A stretch of DNA of 64,000 bases from Hibiscus mutabilis. Lineage: Eukaryota > Streptophyta > Magnoliopsida > Malvales > Malvaceae. The notes beneath the pieces are model-generated. The model worked only from the letters and a program-made list of their open reading frames with translations, was not told the DNA's origin and made no database searches. The stretch lies in the NCBI GenBank assembly GCA_019671005.1, contig CM033714.1, positions 81,893,909-81,957,908 of the forward strand, written 5' to 3'. Both the position numbers and the translations under genes were made by a program. Shown here piece after piece: positions 39,505-51,934 of this stretch (the first letter of the stretch is position 1; each line of letters opens with the position of its first letter).

Positions 39505-41845
39505 ATGAAAAACCAATCGAAATTGTTCACGATCGGGCTGGTATCAGCCTGGTACACATCCAACATAGGTGTATTGTTGTTGAACAAATATTTACTAAGC
39601 AATTACGGCTTCAAGTACCCAATCTTCTTAACCATGTGTCACATGACAGCTTGTTCTTTGTTGAGCTACATAGCGATTGCGTGGATGAAGATGGTTCCAA
39701 TGCAAACGATTCGATCTAGGGTTCAGTTCTTCAAGATCTCGGCTTTGAGCTTAGTGTTTTGTGTGTCGGTGGTGTTTGGGAACATTTCTTTGAGGTATTT
39801 GCCGGTTAGTTTCAATCAGGCTGTCGGTGCAACGACGCCGTTCTTCACGGCTGTCTTCGCTTACTTGATGACATTGAAGAGGGAAGCTTGGCTTACATAT
39901 TTTACTCTTGTTCCTGTTGTTACTGGGGTTATCATTGCCAGTGGGGTATGTATTTTCCCCCTTTTTTATTTATTCAGTTGTTTTGCTTTATTTTTTTGGT
40001 TTGATATGATTTTTAGTGTAAAGTTTGGGAATTGGTTTTGCTTCATTTTGTTTTGATTTGTATGCTTTTTTTTTTTGTAAATGTTAGCTTTTTTAGGGGA
40101 TTTCTTGAAGATTTGATTGGAATTTGGAAGTTGGCTTTGCTTTATTTTGATCAAAATTGGGTTACTTTTGCTATTGGAACATGTGGCTATGGCCTCCCAC
40201 AATATTCCAAATACTTGGAAAAAATCTAACCGTACCATGTTCGGATACATTCCTATATCCGCCCACGGCCGAGTCCAAGTAACATAGTATGAAAATGAAT
40301 AATTTGTTTGCTTAATTTGGATGTTTTTCGTAATGGTTTTGATTTGTGGATTATCTTTTCTCTTCTCTTGTTTCAAATGGTTGATCAATCTTTCTTTGTA
40401 TATACAAAAACGTTTTTGTTTATGGTTCATATCAATGTTGATTTGCATTAAACAATTTGTCATTTGTTATTCTATTTTACTTGGACTCAAGTTAAGTGTA
40501 GCAATAAACATCCATGTAGTCAAAGGGGTTTTCGATTTTTTAAAGGTTTTCATGTATTTGGAAGGTTCGTAGAGGATCATGTCCCCATACCATGTCATGA
40601 TATTTGTTGGACTTGGACAGGAGTGTTGGACATTGGTGCTTCTATAGAAGGAAGAATCGGAGCAAATATAGCTGGTTTTGCCCCTTTATTTGATTTGAAA
40701 ACTTTCCACTTTATCTTTTATATATTTAAATCATGTTCTGCATTATTCACATTGTTTCATTTCATTTTCTTAATCTGGCTTCCGGTTCTTATTTTACATT
40801 ATTGTTCAATGGCCATAGGGTGAACCGAGTTTCCATCTGTTCGGGTTTATCATGTGCATTTCAGCTACAGCTGCACGAGCTCTCAAGTCAGTTTTACAAG
40901 GAATTTTGCTTTCGTCCGAGGGGTGAGGAGATTTTCTGCTTTGCTTCTGCTTCTGCTTCTGCTTCTGCTTCTATGGTTTATGGCATAATTTTTAGTATGT
41001 TTGCTTTAGTTCGGAGACTGGAAACTGGTGCTGAAAAATTATTGTAATTTTATTTTAGAGAGAAGCTGAATTCCATGAACCTCCTCCTCTACATGGCCCC
41101 TATAACTGTCGTATTTCTACTTCCGGCAACACTCATCATGGAGAAGAACGTGGTTGGGATCACCCTCGCTCTTGCCCGTGATGATGTCAAGATCATTTGG
41201 TATCTACTGTTCAATTCAGCACTAGCATATTTTGTGAATTTGACCAACTTTTTGGTCACAAAACACACCAGCGCCCTAACTTTGCAGGTACGTCATGCAT
41301 CTGCTTCTTAAGAGTTTATTACATTTATTTTGCATCTTTTCTTTGAAAATTTAAGGCGGATTCTATAAATCTTTTATACAATATGGAATTGCATTAACAC
41401 AATTGCACTTTGTTCAATCATTCGAACAAGATAGTATTGATCATTTAGTTGCTTGTTACCAGCACAGTTACTACAAGGGTTACTTATTTCTTCAATGGAA
41501 TTAACATGGGTACACTTATCAAACAAGAAAGTAATTGTAAAGGTTTTATTGCTTCGAACTCATAAAATTATGAACAGAACCATCTTTTAGTTGTTTATAT
41601 AACCAACCAAAATAGTTCCTATGAGTGTTGCTTCTTTATCAAGTTTTTTTAGGAACAACTGATGTATGGTATGGGTACTGAGATGTTTGCTCTTGCAGGT
41701 TCTAGGAAATGCAAAAGGAGCAGTAGCTGTGGTGGTTTCAATTTTAATTTTCAGAAATCCAGTTTCTGTTACAGGAATGCTCGGTTATACACTCACAGTT
41801 TTTGGGGTCATACTCTACAGTGAAGCCAAGAAACGAAGCAAATGA
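39505..41845 (+). CDS. Golgi nucleotide-sugar transporter of the NST-KT/TPT family (UUAT/UAfT-like)
   Basis: Membrane antiporter of the drug/metabolite superfamily, expected in Golgi membranes to bring in nucleotide sugars for wall polysaccharide synthesis. Exons: 39505-39945, 40819-40922, 41059-41287 and 41699-41845; together 306 residues. Family blocks: [19 protein letters not shown] at the N-terminus, FPLTMCHM-like [77 protein letters not shown] and [20 protein letters not shown]. About ten membrane helices are visible. It is related to Arabidopsis proteins shown to carry UDP-uronic acids or UDP-arabinofuranose, but the substrate cannot be read from this sequence. Intron 1 is 873 bases; intron 2 has a CTTCTG hexamer run (about 40940-40972). 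Confidence 0.92.
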
Positions 41846-43190
41846 GACGTTGTCTACGTGTAAGATTGTCATATATGTTGTTTCCTTTAGTGCAAGGACA
41901 TTGATAATGTTTTAGAGGCAAAGTTTCAGTCACGTGGACATGGTAGCATACGACACTGCAGTTCCGCGACATAGATATTCTTTTTCACGGAAAGCCTGGG
42001 AAACAGGTTTTTCTTTTGTATCAGCAATCGCCTTGGGATTTTAGTAAAAGAAAATAGAGGAATTGCCATTTTATGTTTCATTCTTTCGGGAAAAAAGGTT
42101 ATAGAATTGGTCTTTTATACTTGTTTACAGTTCCTATATTTGATTATTAATGGCAAAGATAACTCAAAGTTACAACTTACAGTTCTATAGTTTAATGTGT
42201 TAAATAGCCTTTTGTATGAATGGAATTATGCATGTATGATGGTCATCAGTGGCAGATTCAAAATATTTTTTTTTGAGGGTGGGTACAACTCACAAGTCAT
42301 AAAAATCTCAAAATAAATTTTACGGTGGGCACAAGTTATAAAATTTAATGACTAAATTATATGTAAATTTTCTGAAGCTTAGGGTGGGCACAGGCCTATC
42401 CAAACACATATGTGGCTCGGCCATCACGATGGTCATGCAATGTTAGGATGATAAGAACCAATAATTTGCATATCCTTTACATTCCACAAAGTGTGAAAAA
42501 CTATTATTTGGTATTTTTCATCATGTCAAAGGTTGTATGTATGCATGTTATAACTAAGCATAACATCATCAAACATACCTGTTCCTATAAGAATTAAGAA
42601 GTATGATGATCATGCAATTTGAGAATGATAAGAATCCATAATTTCCATACCCTTTCCATTCAGGCATTCACAAACTATCAAATAACTATTGTTGGTATTT
42701 GTTCATCTCAACATGTGATCATTAAGCATGGCATCATTAAACCTACCATTTCCTATAAAATCTTCACATCATAAATCTTAAACACTGACCAGAGATTTAC
42801 ACAAGAATGTTGTGTACAAGTCTACAGCTTTGCTTATATGAAGTTTAGTTTCATCAATTTCTATTATACCTCTTTTGGCTTTGCTCTGGCTTCATCTCCA
42901 ACTTTGGCTCAGTTTAATCATCAATTTCGATTTTCTCCGGCTTCATTGTCTACCTTTAGTTCACCCCCCCCTCTGTAGGCTTGGTTGTCTCTAACTTTGG
43001 ATGGCCACTCTGTAGATAGTGATTTCTGCTCGTTAATAGATTACAATCAAGGGTGGTCAAGTTTGGATCGCTGTGGTGCTTGTTCCAGGCTGTTTCAAAC
43101 TCTAGACCTTTGCATCTGCGATTACACAGAAGAAAAAAAGGATAATAAACATGGGGAAAAGATTTTAGAAAATGCTTGAGATTTCGACTT
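41846..43190. other. Gene-free region with a short tandem duplication
   Basis: The transporter 3' region is followed by a diverged tandem pair at about 42427-42588 and 42606-42760 (shared GATGGTCATGCAAT-like, GATAAGAA-CCATAATTT, CATACC, TTCCTATAA). No gene is supported. A C-run (CACCCCCCCC) lies at about 42963. Confidence 0.55.
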
Positions 43191-43194
43191 TGAC

Positions 43195-46100
43195 TTACTG
43201 CTGAAGCATGATTAGTAGACTAAGAATATCAGTTCTAATTTCTCCGTGCGCATTTCTCAGTGCTGCTTGTTTGTATAATACAACAAGTTCATCCACCAAT
43301 CTGAAAAAAAGGATATGAACAAGATTGAAAACCATGGAAGTAAAGTCTATTGAACAATTCACAGTGACTGTGGTTAATTAATAGAATCTCCTTGAACTGG
43401 AGTTCACAATGAACAGTAAGTTGAGAAAAGACAACGAAAACAAGTTTTGATAGAAACAACTTCAGACGAAAAATCAGAGCAGGCTTATAGGACTTTTATC
43501 ATTCACAGAAGACATCAAATGATTGAAATTCCTAAAACAAGGCGGCATTAAGAAAATCTCCATTCTATTTCACTTTTTCTATTATCATTTGAATCATCAC
43601 TAAGCACTGTGTTATTACAAACTGTTTAAAACACCATTAAAAATGATCAAACAAACAAATATTCCTTTTCATTGAACAATTCAACCACCTAGCTATAAAT
43701 CAAATGCAAACCCAAAGTACATGTACTTAGTTTACCTTTCAAAGTATGGTGACTTTCGTATCCATGTTAACCGGACAATTGTTTGAAGTGTTTGAGAACC
43801 TGCAGAACAATGAGACTTAAATGGAAATTTGTTCACGTAAACTTTTGAACCAGGAATTAAACTGAAATTTGATGAGCAAGAAGATACAATAATCTTACTA
43901 GTAGAACTGTTTCATCATCATCAACATGTAGCCACTGGAAGAGTAGTAGGAAAATACGCCCAAAAATGGACTAATAACAAAAGGCTCAAAGAATTGAAGA
44001 TTGGCTCAATAAACTTAAGCCATGCAATACGTCGTTCTCTATTCCTTGGTTGTCGCTCCAAATGGCTCAACATCTCAGTCAGGATCTTCTCAAACCTGGA
44101 TAAAAAGCAAATGAAAAATAAAGAACTAGCCAGCACGACATCCACTACCACTGCCATAAAAATTATGAAGTATACGCCAAAGATATGAATGAAGTAAAGC
44201 CAGCTACAAGTATCAAGAAACAACCATCTAAACAAGTAGACTAAGAAAAGGTAAGAAATTGATCAAAAGCAGAAACTAATCTTCTGAAATGAAAAACTTC
44301 ATAACTAAGACCAGGCATTAGCCTTGAATGAAAAAATCCAATTAGTCAATTGATAAAACTTCGTAAAGTTTTCTCCCTGATGCCCCTAATAAGATGTTTG
44401 AGTCCATCATTATTTGCTACACCATAATTGTGCACAAAGTTTCCCTACCACGAGATAATAAGAGCTTGCTAAACTTATTCAATGAACACAATCAAAATGC
44501 TGAGGAGACAAAGGAAGCAAGTATACTGAGAGATAAGGGTAATTTATCTTGCATCATAAGACCATACTATACTTAATCAACAAACATGATCAAGATGCTT
44601 AAGAGAACAAGAAAACAAGTACACCATGAGTTCTGGAGATTCTAAGAGCATACTAAACTTAGTTAACAAACACAACCGTATATTAAAGAGATGAAGAAAA
44701 CAATTATACTGCAAGCTACAGGGGTTATCATGCATCATCAAAGCATACTAAACTTAGTTATCAAACACATTCAAGAAGCTTAAGAGACGAAGAAAACAAG
44801 TATACTACAACCTAAAGGGATTATATTGCATCATAAGACCATACCAAAATTAGTTAACAAACACAATCAAGACACTAAGGTGAACAAAACAAACATATCT
44901 CAAGCTACAGGGATTATCTTGCATCATAAGAGCACACTAAACTTAGTTAATAAAAAAATCAAGACGCTAAAGAGACGAAAAAAAACAAGTATACCACAAC
45001 CTACAGGGATTATCATGGATCATGAGAGCATACTAAACTTTAATTTAACAAAAACAATAAAGACGCTTAAGAGACGGAGGAAACAACCATTCCATGAGCT
45101 ACATGGATTATCATGCATCATACGAGCATACCAAACTTAGTTAATAAACACAATCAAGATGCTAAAAGGACAAAGAAAACAACAATGCTATGAACTACAG
45201 GGATTATTATCTTGCTTAATAAGAGCATATTAAAATTAGTTAATAAATACGATAAAGACATTAGAGAGACAAAGAAAACAAGTATACCACAGACTACGGG
45301 GATCATCTCTTTGAATGCAAGTAACAAGTAAAACCGACATCTCTACAACATACTGCCATATCTCATCAGCAGAGGCAATGTTTTGGCAGCAAGCATCAAG
45401 AATCACGTCTCCATACCAATCAAGCGCCCCTGCTTTCACATTTTTGCGCTACATGTATAAAGCAGATCATCCCCTGACCCTAAACATAATCAATGCCAAT
45501 TAAAAAAGGAACATAATTTTTAATCTCAAGAATATTAGAATCTCAAAAACATTAAAATTACAAAGTTGCTTACTTTCACCTCCGGTGACCAGTGATCAAG
45601 ACAAGTTAATGCACAAGGAATAACCAAGTTTACCATTTTATCTAAATCCGGATACTCAATCTACAAAAAGATGGATTATAAATGTTCAATTTTCTTTTTA
45701 AATAAAATAGAAATTTCTGAAAAAAATAAACTTATAATTTACAAAATACCTTAGAAACGAACCATCTAAATTGATAAGCAGCCAAAATGGCGAAATCTAC
45801 TGGAGCCCTAGCCGACGCGGCGGAAAACTCGTCCGCTTCATCACTCTTATCAATGGAGCTGTCCTTAATCTTGTCCTTCAAAACTGGCACGATTTCAGGC
45901 ATTAATTCCACCGCCAAATTTCGCTTCTCACCGCCCGGAATGCTGTCAGCTTTTGCGAGGTCGGAAAAGGCGGTTTCCGCGGCGGTCGAAAGGTGGTCGG
46001 GGATCCATATGAGAAGCTCGTGGGTGGAGGAGCGAGAAGCGGAGAGCAATGCGCAAGCTAAGACGAAGTCTTTGAGTGATGATTCTGTTGAGAGAAGTGA

Positions 46101-46312
46101 TTGGAGCTTTGATTTTGTTGAGATTCTGGAGGTTTCATGAGGAGTATATGGCGTTTTCAAGAGTGAGTAGAGGTATTTGCTTCGTTAATCTGCAAAAAAA
46201 AAAAAATGAAATGAAAACATTTTAAATTAAATGAAAACAGAGAGCAAAGAGAGAAGGGGGAAAAAGCTTACTGAGAGAGATGGTTATGGAGGTCGGGGAG
46301 TGAGTTCGTCAT
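43195..46312 (-). pseudogene. ARM-repeat-like conserved protein gene with three frameshifts
   Basis: Minus-strand exons: 46312-46272, 46179-45750, 45660-45574, 45479-45288, 44095-43899, 43799-43736 and 43300-43195. The translation resembles an uncharacterised plant ARM-repeat protein (I recall At2g39910 as the relative; uncertain). Blocks include LIWIPDHLSTAAE, DFAILAAYQFRWFVSK, WYGDVILDACCQNIAS, VVEMSVLLVTCIQR, MLSHLERQPRN-ERRIAWLKFIEP, QWLHVDDDETVLL, TIVRLTWIRKSPYFER and LVDELVVLYKQAALR. Read literally, the frame breaks three times: an extra base in an A run (about 45440), an extra base in a T run (about 43968) and a missing base near 43785. Allowing for these, all exon phases fit and the total is 371 residues. 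The first splice acceptor (AAG, 46180) is weak. It is either a recent pseudogene or has assembly indels. Confidence 0.65.
44457..45300. repeat. Intronic minisatellite, about nine units of 95-100 bp
   Basis: The core GCATACTAAACTTAGTTAACAAACAC, followed by ATCAAGA-GCT-AAGAGACGAAGAAAACAAGTATAC and CTACAGGGATTATC-TGCATCAT, recurs about every 95 bases from near 44460 to 45230. Units differ by substitutions. The array fills most of the 1.2-kb intron between exons 4 and 5 of the ARM-like gene. Confidence 0.9.
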
Positions 46313-46404
46313 CTTCCGACCCAGTTGGAACACGGGTTCGTTTTCGAATCAGTGAGTTTGCAACACTGGGGAACACGTACAATATTTGTACCAAACATAT
46401 ACGT

Positions 46405-47105
46405 TATCTTTAACGACTAGATTATATTAACTGATGTTGAATAATTAATAGTATTAGTTGATTTGATTAATAATTATATTCATTAATTGTATAAAAATAT
46501 TTCATAAAATTAACTAATAATTAATAATTATTTAATTATTTGAACGATATATAAAAATAATATATTATATTTAATATTTAAATAATTTATTAATTATTAA
46601 TATTTTGTATCTATTGATATTAATTAGATTATGAAAATTATTTTTTTAATAATATATGTATAATTTATATATTAATTTTTTATTTGTGAATTTATTTTTT
46701 AAAATATATTTTAATAATTATTAAATTTAAATATATATTAATTTTTTATTTATAAAAATATATTTTAAATATAATATTATTAATTATTATATTTATATAT
46801 GCATATATTAATATATATATATATATTAATTTCTTATTTATGAAATTATTTTTAAAATTTTATTAGTTATTCAAATTTATGTTATTTAAAGAAATATTTT
46901 ATAATCATCAAAGACAAAAGACTCTTTATAAGTCTTTTATCCAAACTTCTAACTCAAAAGTTCCTTTTAATAATTTTTTCAAAATGAGAAATTTCACCTA
47001 ATCTACTATTCAAAACTTTTATTTACCAAACATCTAAATTAACGGATTTGACTAGTCAAACCTTTAGTTTTAGCTCAAAAAATGTTTACCAAATAGAGTC
47101 ATAAT
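46405..47105 (+). mobile_element. hAT-like non-autonomous element, copy 2
   Basis: The stretch is related to 5245-5955 in inverse orientation: TTTACCAAACATCTAAATTAA and TTTGACTAGTCAAACC at its right side mirror sequence at about 5300-5345. Its AT-rich interior matches 51261-51540. It lies between the ARM-like gene and WLIM2. Confidence 0.55.
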
Positions 47106-47595
47106 GTTTATATACTTATAATAGTTGAATCAACTATTAATATATTTAATAATATTTATTATTTTTATAAAAATATTACTTAATATTTAAAATAAATCCA
47201 TTATATATTTTTAAGATAAGAATATAATGTTATGTATAATAGTTTATCAACTATAATTAAATTATATATAATATATTGTTAACTTATTTTAAACAATTAA
47301 TATATTTTAATAATGAAATTTAACAAATGATCTCAATAAAAAAATGTTTATGTTAAGAAACTCGAATTAAACAGCTTCATTTGATAAAACCTTAAAAAGA
47401 GTTGTTTTACAACATTCATTTCTACATAGATCAAACAAACACCATGCTTAACTGCAAGATTAATGTCCGAAAGAAAACTGAGAGGAACCGGAATTCTTTT
47501 TTCTTTCCGGTTCCCTCCTGAGCATAAATCTGAGAGATTGATAAGAAATCACACCAGCAAACACACAAAATAAGAAAAAGAACGAGCAAAGGTAT

Positions 47596-49615
47596 TCAAG
47601 CGTCGGGAACGGATGCAGCACCACGCTTGATCGATGCGGATTTGATAAGATGATTGTAGCTTCCTTTCTCCTTGAAGAGCTGGGAAAAGTGATGTTTGCA
47701 GTACAAAATGCCTTCAAGTGCTGCATAATTTGATGGACTTAAAGAGCAGCCACCATGAGAGCACTTGAAACATGATTTGTGGTAAGACTGTCCTTCCACG
47801 GTAACCTGTCAAAAAATCCGGACAAAGATAGAGTTACAGAAGTAAAGATCATTGTACAGAAGAATTGAGCACATTAATACGCATTTCAATGATGTCAAAA
47901 GCAGACAAAGTTACAGAATTAAAGATCAAAATGTAATAAGACAGTAGTTTTAAGGAAATCTCAACAATTTGACCTCTTCATAATGCTCAACTGTTGATAG
48001 ACACGGATATAAACTGATGAAGTTAAAGAAACAAAGAATCACTCGTAGCCTGACGACATTACTAATCTTATTGGAGCAGTTGGTTGCATACTGCCAGAAA
48101 CTGAACACACTAGTTTTGGACATGTAATCACTAACCATATCCGACACCTGCATCCGAGTTCATAAGACAGATAGCCAGAAATTGAAGTCTCACAGTTGCA
48201 GAAAAGATACATTTCTCACCCAAAACAAATGGAAAAAAAAAAAGACTTATTGGAAGTCTACCTTCTCAAGTGGATATGCAGTTTTGCCACAAGTAGCACA
48301 TTTTTCAACTGTCCCGGAAAACATGCTGGCAGCTTTGCTCGGTGACCTCGTCTGCAATCAAAACAAGCAATTATTAGGAATTAGCAAGAACATCCAATAA
48401 CCTGTCAAACCCTATAATTTCAATAAACAAATCACCAAAAGCATGTGTTTTTTGCATCAGAAATTTACCAGCTCGGGAGTTAACTTCTCAGCTGACTTTG
48501 CAGCTGCTGACAATAAGATTAATGGCATATTAAATCAACATATCCAAATTATCAGGAATCAGACAAACAATTTTATCTGGCAAGATCAAGATACATACGT
48601 GACTGGAAATTCTTGTTGAAGTTACCCGTCTCCTTGAAGAGTTGCTCGAAATGAGGCTTGCAATAAAAAACACCTTCCATTGAGGAGTAATTAGCCAACT
48701 GGAGATATATACAATATGCCAAGTTAGAAGCAGAAACTTCATTACAATTCAATTAATAAATCAGTCAAAACATAAACTATAAAATCAACAACTCAAGTGC
48801 ACTGAGCCTCGAACAATACATATTCTCTTTAAAATGTATTAACATTGAAGTACCCTTATGCAACACATTTGGACATTGATTATAGGGCTATTGACCCTCC
48901 AAATATGTAGGAAAACATACCATACTGAAAACAAATCTATGTCTAATACTCACACTAGAGTCCGAATAAACATAACCAGAAGCTACTACTAAATGCAATA
49001 AATGGACAAAACAGATACACAATGCCCCATTTGCTTTAAACCTAGTCAATGTACAAAACAAGCATGTCAACTAATTTTCATCTACCAACAATGATCAAAA
49101 CAAAATTGTAGAACCATATACTCACACCCAAATCCGAGTAATATAAGTATAAGGTACTAAATGTAATAAATGGGAACAGATGCATCACATCTAATTTTCT
49201 TTAAACCAAGTTAAGCATGTCAACTATTTTTTCATCTACATCAACAAATGATCAGAAAATGCTCTAACAGCGATTGGAAAACCACATACTGACACCCAAA
49301 TCTGAGTAACACAAGAAAAACATAAGTAAAAGCTACTAAATGTAATAAACGGTAATATAAACATCATATCCCATTTGCTTTAAACCTAATCAATGTACAA
49401 AACAAGCAATGTCAACTCTTTTTTCATCTGTATCAACAAATTATCATAAAACTATAAAAAGCAATCAATAAAAAACAAACCTTTAGAGTCCCTTTGCAAT
49501 GACTGCACTTGAAGCAAGATTTATGGTAAGGAACTCCATCCGCAGACAAAAGTTCCACCGGATAAACAGTCTTTTCACAAGCCTTGCATTTCTGTTGGGT
49601 GCCAGTAAAAGACAT
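47596..49615 (-). CDS. WLIM2: WLIM2-type LIM-domain protein (actin bundling)
   Basis: Two-LIM protein of the plant cysteine-rich-protein type; WLIM proteins bind and bundle actin filaments and also occur in the nucleus. Minus-strand exons: 49615-49481, 48698-48599, 48503-48469, 48351-48262 and 47805-47596, giving 189 residues. LIM1 zinc ligands are C10, C13, H31, C34, C37, C40, C58 and H61. LIM2 includes C108, C111, H129, C132, C135, C140, C156 and H159. The inter-LIM linker and short tail (KRGAASVPDA) fit WLIM2 rather than WLIM1 or pollen PLIM. Exon 3 begins at a CAGCAG tandem acceptor, so a form with one extra Ala is possible. Intron 1 holds three diverged tandem units (48930-49445). A 5' UTR intron is likely upstream. 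Confidence 0.95.
48930..49445. repeat. Tandem repeat of about 165-185 bp in WLIM2 intron 1
   Basis: Three diverged units share AATACTCACAC..GTCCGAATAA-like starts, CTACTAAATG-AATAAA-GG, CATTTGCTTTAAACC and AAGCATGTCAACT-TTTTCATCTAC followed by CAACAAATGATCA. They lie head to tail from about 48930 to 49445. Confidence 0.75.
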
Positions 49616-49709
49616 GGCTCGGATGTGTTTTAGATCGAATCAATGCTCTTTACCAGATTCCACAGATCAGCTTTAATTCGATTTCTTCTCTTATATGTGA
49701 CTATATTAT

Positions 49710-50163
49710 CTGCTTAAAGAAATAGCAAAACACGCATTGCAGAATCAGATCATGTCAAATTCAACAACATTCGGTACAAATTTTAGAAGAACAAGTTTAT
49801 TTTTCATTCATGGCAATCCATAGAGCCACTATTGCCTAGCTAACTCTTCATTTTTCTCAACAATGTTCGAATCTAAACTCGTTTTCAACACATATTCGAA
49901 AATGGGTATTTGAATAGATAAAAAAACAGTCGAAAAATGAATGAATACATGCGAACGTACAAAGCTAAGCCCTTTACATAATCTCAGACACTAGAAACTT
50001 TGATTCATTCTCATTTCATTTTCCCAGCATTCTCAAAAACCCCGATCTAAATAGAAAAACCCAGTGAGCTGATCTAATTGGAAAATAGCTTAAAACCCCA
50101 AAAAAAGTGATGAAAAGATAGTGAGATAAAGCAAAGCAAAAATGGTTTGGTATTGAAACTTGC
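49710..50163 (-). other. Probable GC-AG intron in the WLIM2 5' leader
   Basis: On the minus strand CAAAG-GCAAGT at 50164/50163 is a strong GC-type donor, and TATTTCTTTAAGCAG ending at 49710 is a good acceptor. The enclosed 454 bases have no ORF. A TTTATATC box at about 50242-50249 lies upstream at the expected distance. Transcript evidence would settle it. Confidence 0.5.
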
Positions 50164-50436
50164 CTTTGATAGAAGCGGAAGAAGAAGGGGTGGATCTATG
50201 AGAATAAGAAGAATGAATGAATGAATGAAAATAAAAGGAGAGATATAAAGGAGTCAAAAAGGTCTTATGGGTTTCGTGGGGTGAAAGAGAAATACAAAGG
50301 AAGTGGGAGCTTTGGAATTTTTGCAGCGAATAGATGGAGTAAAACGTGGATGATGATAATGATTGAGGAAGAAAGGGAGTTACGGAAGATATTCTATCAA
50401 ATAATGTCCAAATAATATTGTTTTGGAGAATTTTGG

Positions 50437-50765
50437 AAAAATTACTCTGTGATGGGATTTTTTTTCAGCACTGTCCACATTATTTTCAAAAATATTATGG
50501 TTTAAAAAGTACAGGTAAAGTCGGATTTTGACGAATGTGTTTATGGGTATTTTTCTCTCTCAAAGTCGAATTTAGGTGAGCAAGCTTTTGGACTAATTTC
50601 AAAGTCAGATTATAATGCATGTGTCTTTGGGCATTTTTTTTCACAATCGGGTTCATCAGAATCCGACTTCACCTGCACTGTTCAAACCACAATATTCCTG
50701 AAAATAATCTGAGCGGTGCAATATATTGGAAAAAAACCCAACACCATTATTTGAGTAATTTTAAC
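50437..50765. mobile_element. Fold-back MITE related to 37162-37528
   Basis: It shares with the first copy the outer GGAAAAATTACT and GGGATTTTTTTTC words, the AAAGTCGGATT core, and CACTGTTCAAACCACAATATTC in place of CACTGTTCAAACTGTAATACTT. The arms are inverted but diverged. Confidence 0.65.
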
Positions 50766-51057
50766 GAGAATTTTAAAATAAAAGGACAGTTTAATCTAAG
50801 CTTAAAAAACGACGGATAAATTGTAATCGGAAATGTTATTAAAATATTATATTTTAAGTTGAATGTGTGTAATATTTTAAGTTGGGTGTAAAAAAAATTT
50901 TAGTTTATATCCGAAATGTTATCAGAATGTGTAAAATTTTAAATTATCTAAGGTAACATTTTAGGTTTGTCTAGATAACATTTTAAGTTGTGTGGGTAAT
51001 ATTTATATTTTAGGTTGCAATCTAAAATGATACCTACACTCAATCTAAAATATTATG

Positions 51058-51550
51058 GCCTTGTTTGACAATTAGCAGATAACAGATAACTGATAGCATT
51101 AGTTGGTAGTGGATAGCTTATAACATTAGCTGATTTGACTAGCGTATTACATTAGCTTATTGTATAAAAGTGTTTGATAAAATTAACTGGTAGCTTATAA
51201 CTGTTTGATTATTTGAACAAGTAAAATGACATATAAGGACACGATTATATGTAATACTTGTATGAATAATTTATTAGTTATTAACATTATGTATCTACTA
51301 ATATTAATTATATTATGAAGATTAATTTTTTAATATTATTATTGAGCATATATGAAGATGTACATATTAATTTTTTATTTGTAAAATTATTTTTTAATAT
51401 AATTTTAATAATTATTGAATTTAGATGTATATATTAATTTCTTATCTATGAAATTATATTTTAAATATAATTTTACCAATTATTAAATTTATAGGTATTT
51501 ATTAATTTCTTATTTATAAAAATATTTTATTAATTTTATTACTTAATCAA
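51058..51550 (+). mobile_element. hAT-like non-autonomous element, copy 3 (partial)
   Basis: It begins GGCCTTGTTTGACAATTAGCAGATAAC, the mirror of the right end of copy 1 (5955), and continues with the interior shared with 46405-47105. The far end is not recognisable. Confidence 0.6.
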
Positions 51551-51784
51551 ATTATAAAAAATGATGATCAAATTATCTTAATTTTCTTTATTAATTAATA
51601 CTATTATAAAAATTGATGATCAAATTATATTAAATAAGAAAGATTAAATCTCAAATTTTAATTTAATAAAAGGACTAGAACAATAATTTGAGCACTATCA
51701 ATGGATTAAATTATAAAATTGAAATAATATAGGGGCCAAAATATTAATTTGAGCATTCTATAAAAGAAAGAAAAGAGAATAATA

Positions 51785-51858
51785 CGCGCCAGATAGGGGT
51801 CGAATGTTTAACTTTCTGCTTAGGAAACAGACGCTTTTATCCACTGAGCTACAGGCGT
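51785..51858 (-). pseudogene. Decayed tRNA-Arg (CCT) copy
   Basis: On the minus strand the cloverleaf of tRNA-Arg(CCT) is recognisable: CGCCTGTAGCTCAGTGGAT, anticodon loop TTCCTAA and 3' CTGGCGC. However, the D arm has an extra A, the T stem (AAACA against CCTAT) does not pair, and the first acceptor base is A. It is unlikely to be functional. Confidence 0.8.
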
Positions 51859-51934
51859 CCTTTTTTCTCTTAAAAAAAAAATACAGGCGTCCTTTTTAGA
51901 ACAGTAATTTGAGCACTTTAATAGAAAAAAAATT

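Noticed and set aside
40032..40823. Several frames within intron 1 of the nucleotide-sugar transporter
   Set aside because: The T-rich intron gives Phe/Leu-rich frames by composition; the exon borders on both sides join cleanly without them.
44826..45140. Apparent repetitive protein of 104 residues
   Set aside because: It is a translation of the intronic minisatellite and not a gene.
44457..45300. CRISPR-like array
   Set aside because: The whole 95-bp unit repeats without unique spacers, inside a plant intron; it is a minisatellite.
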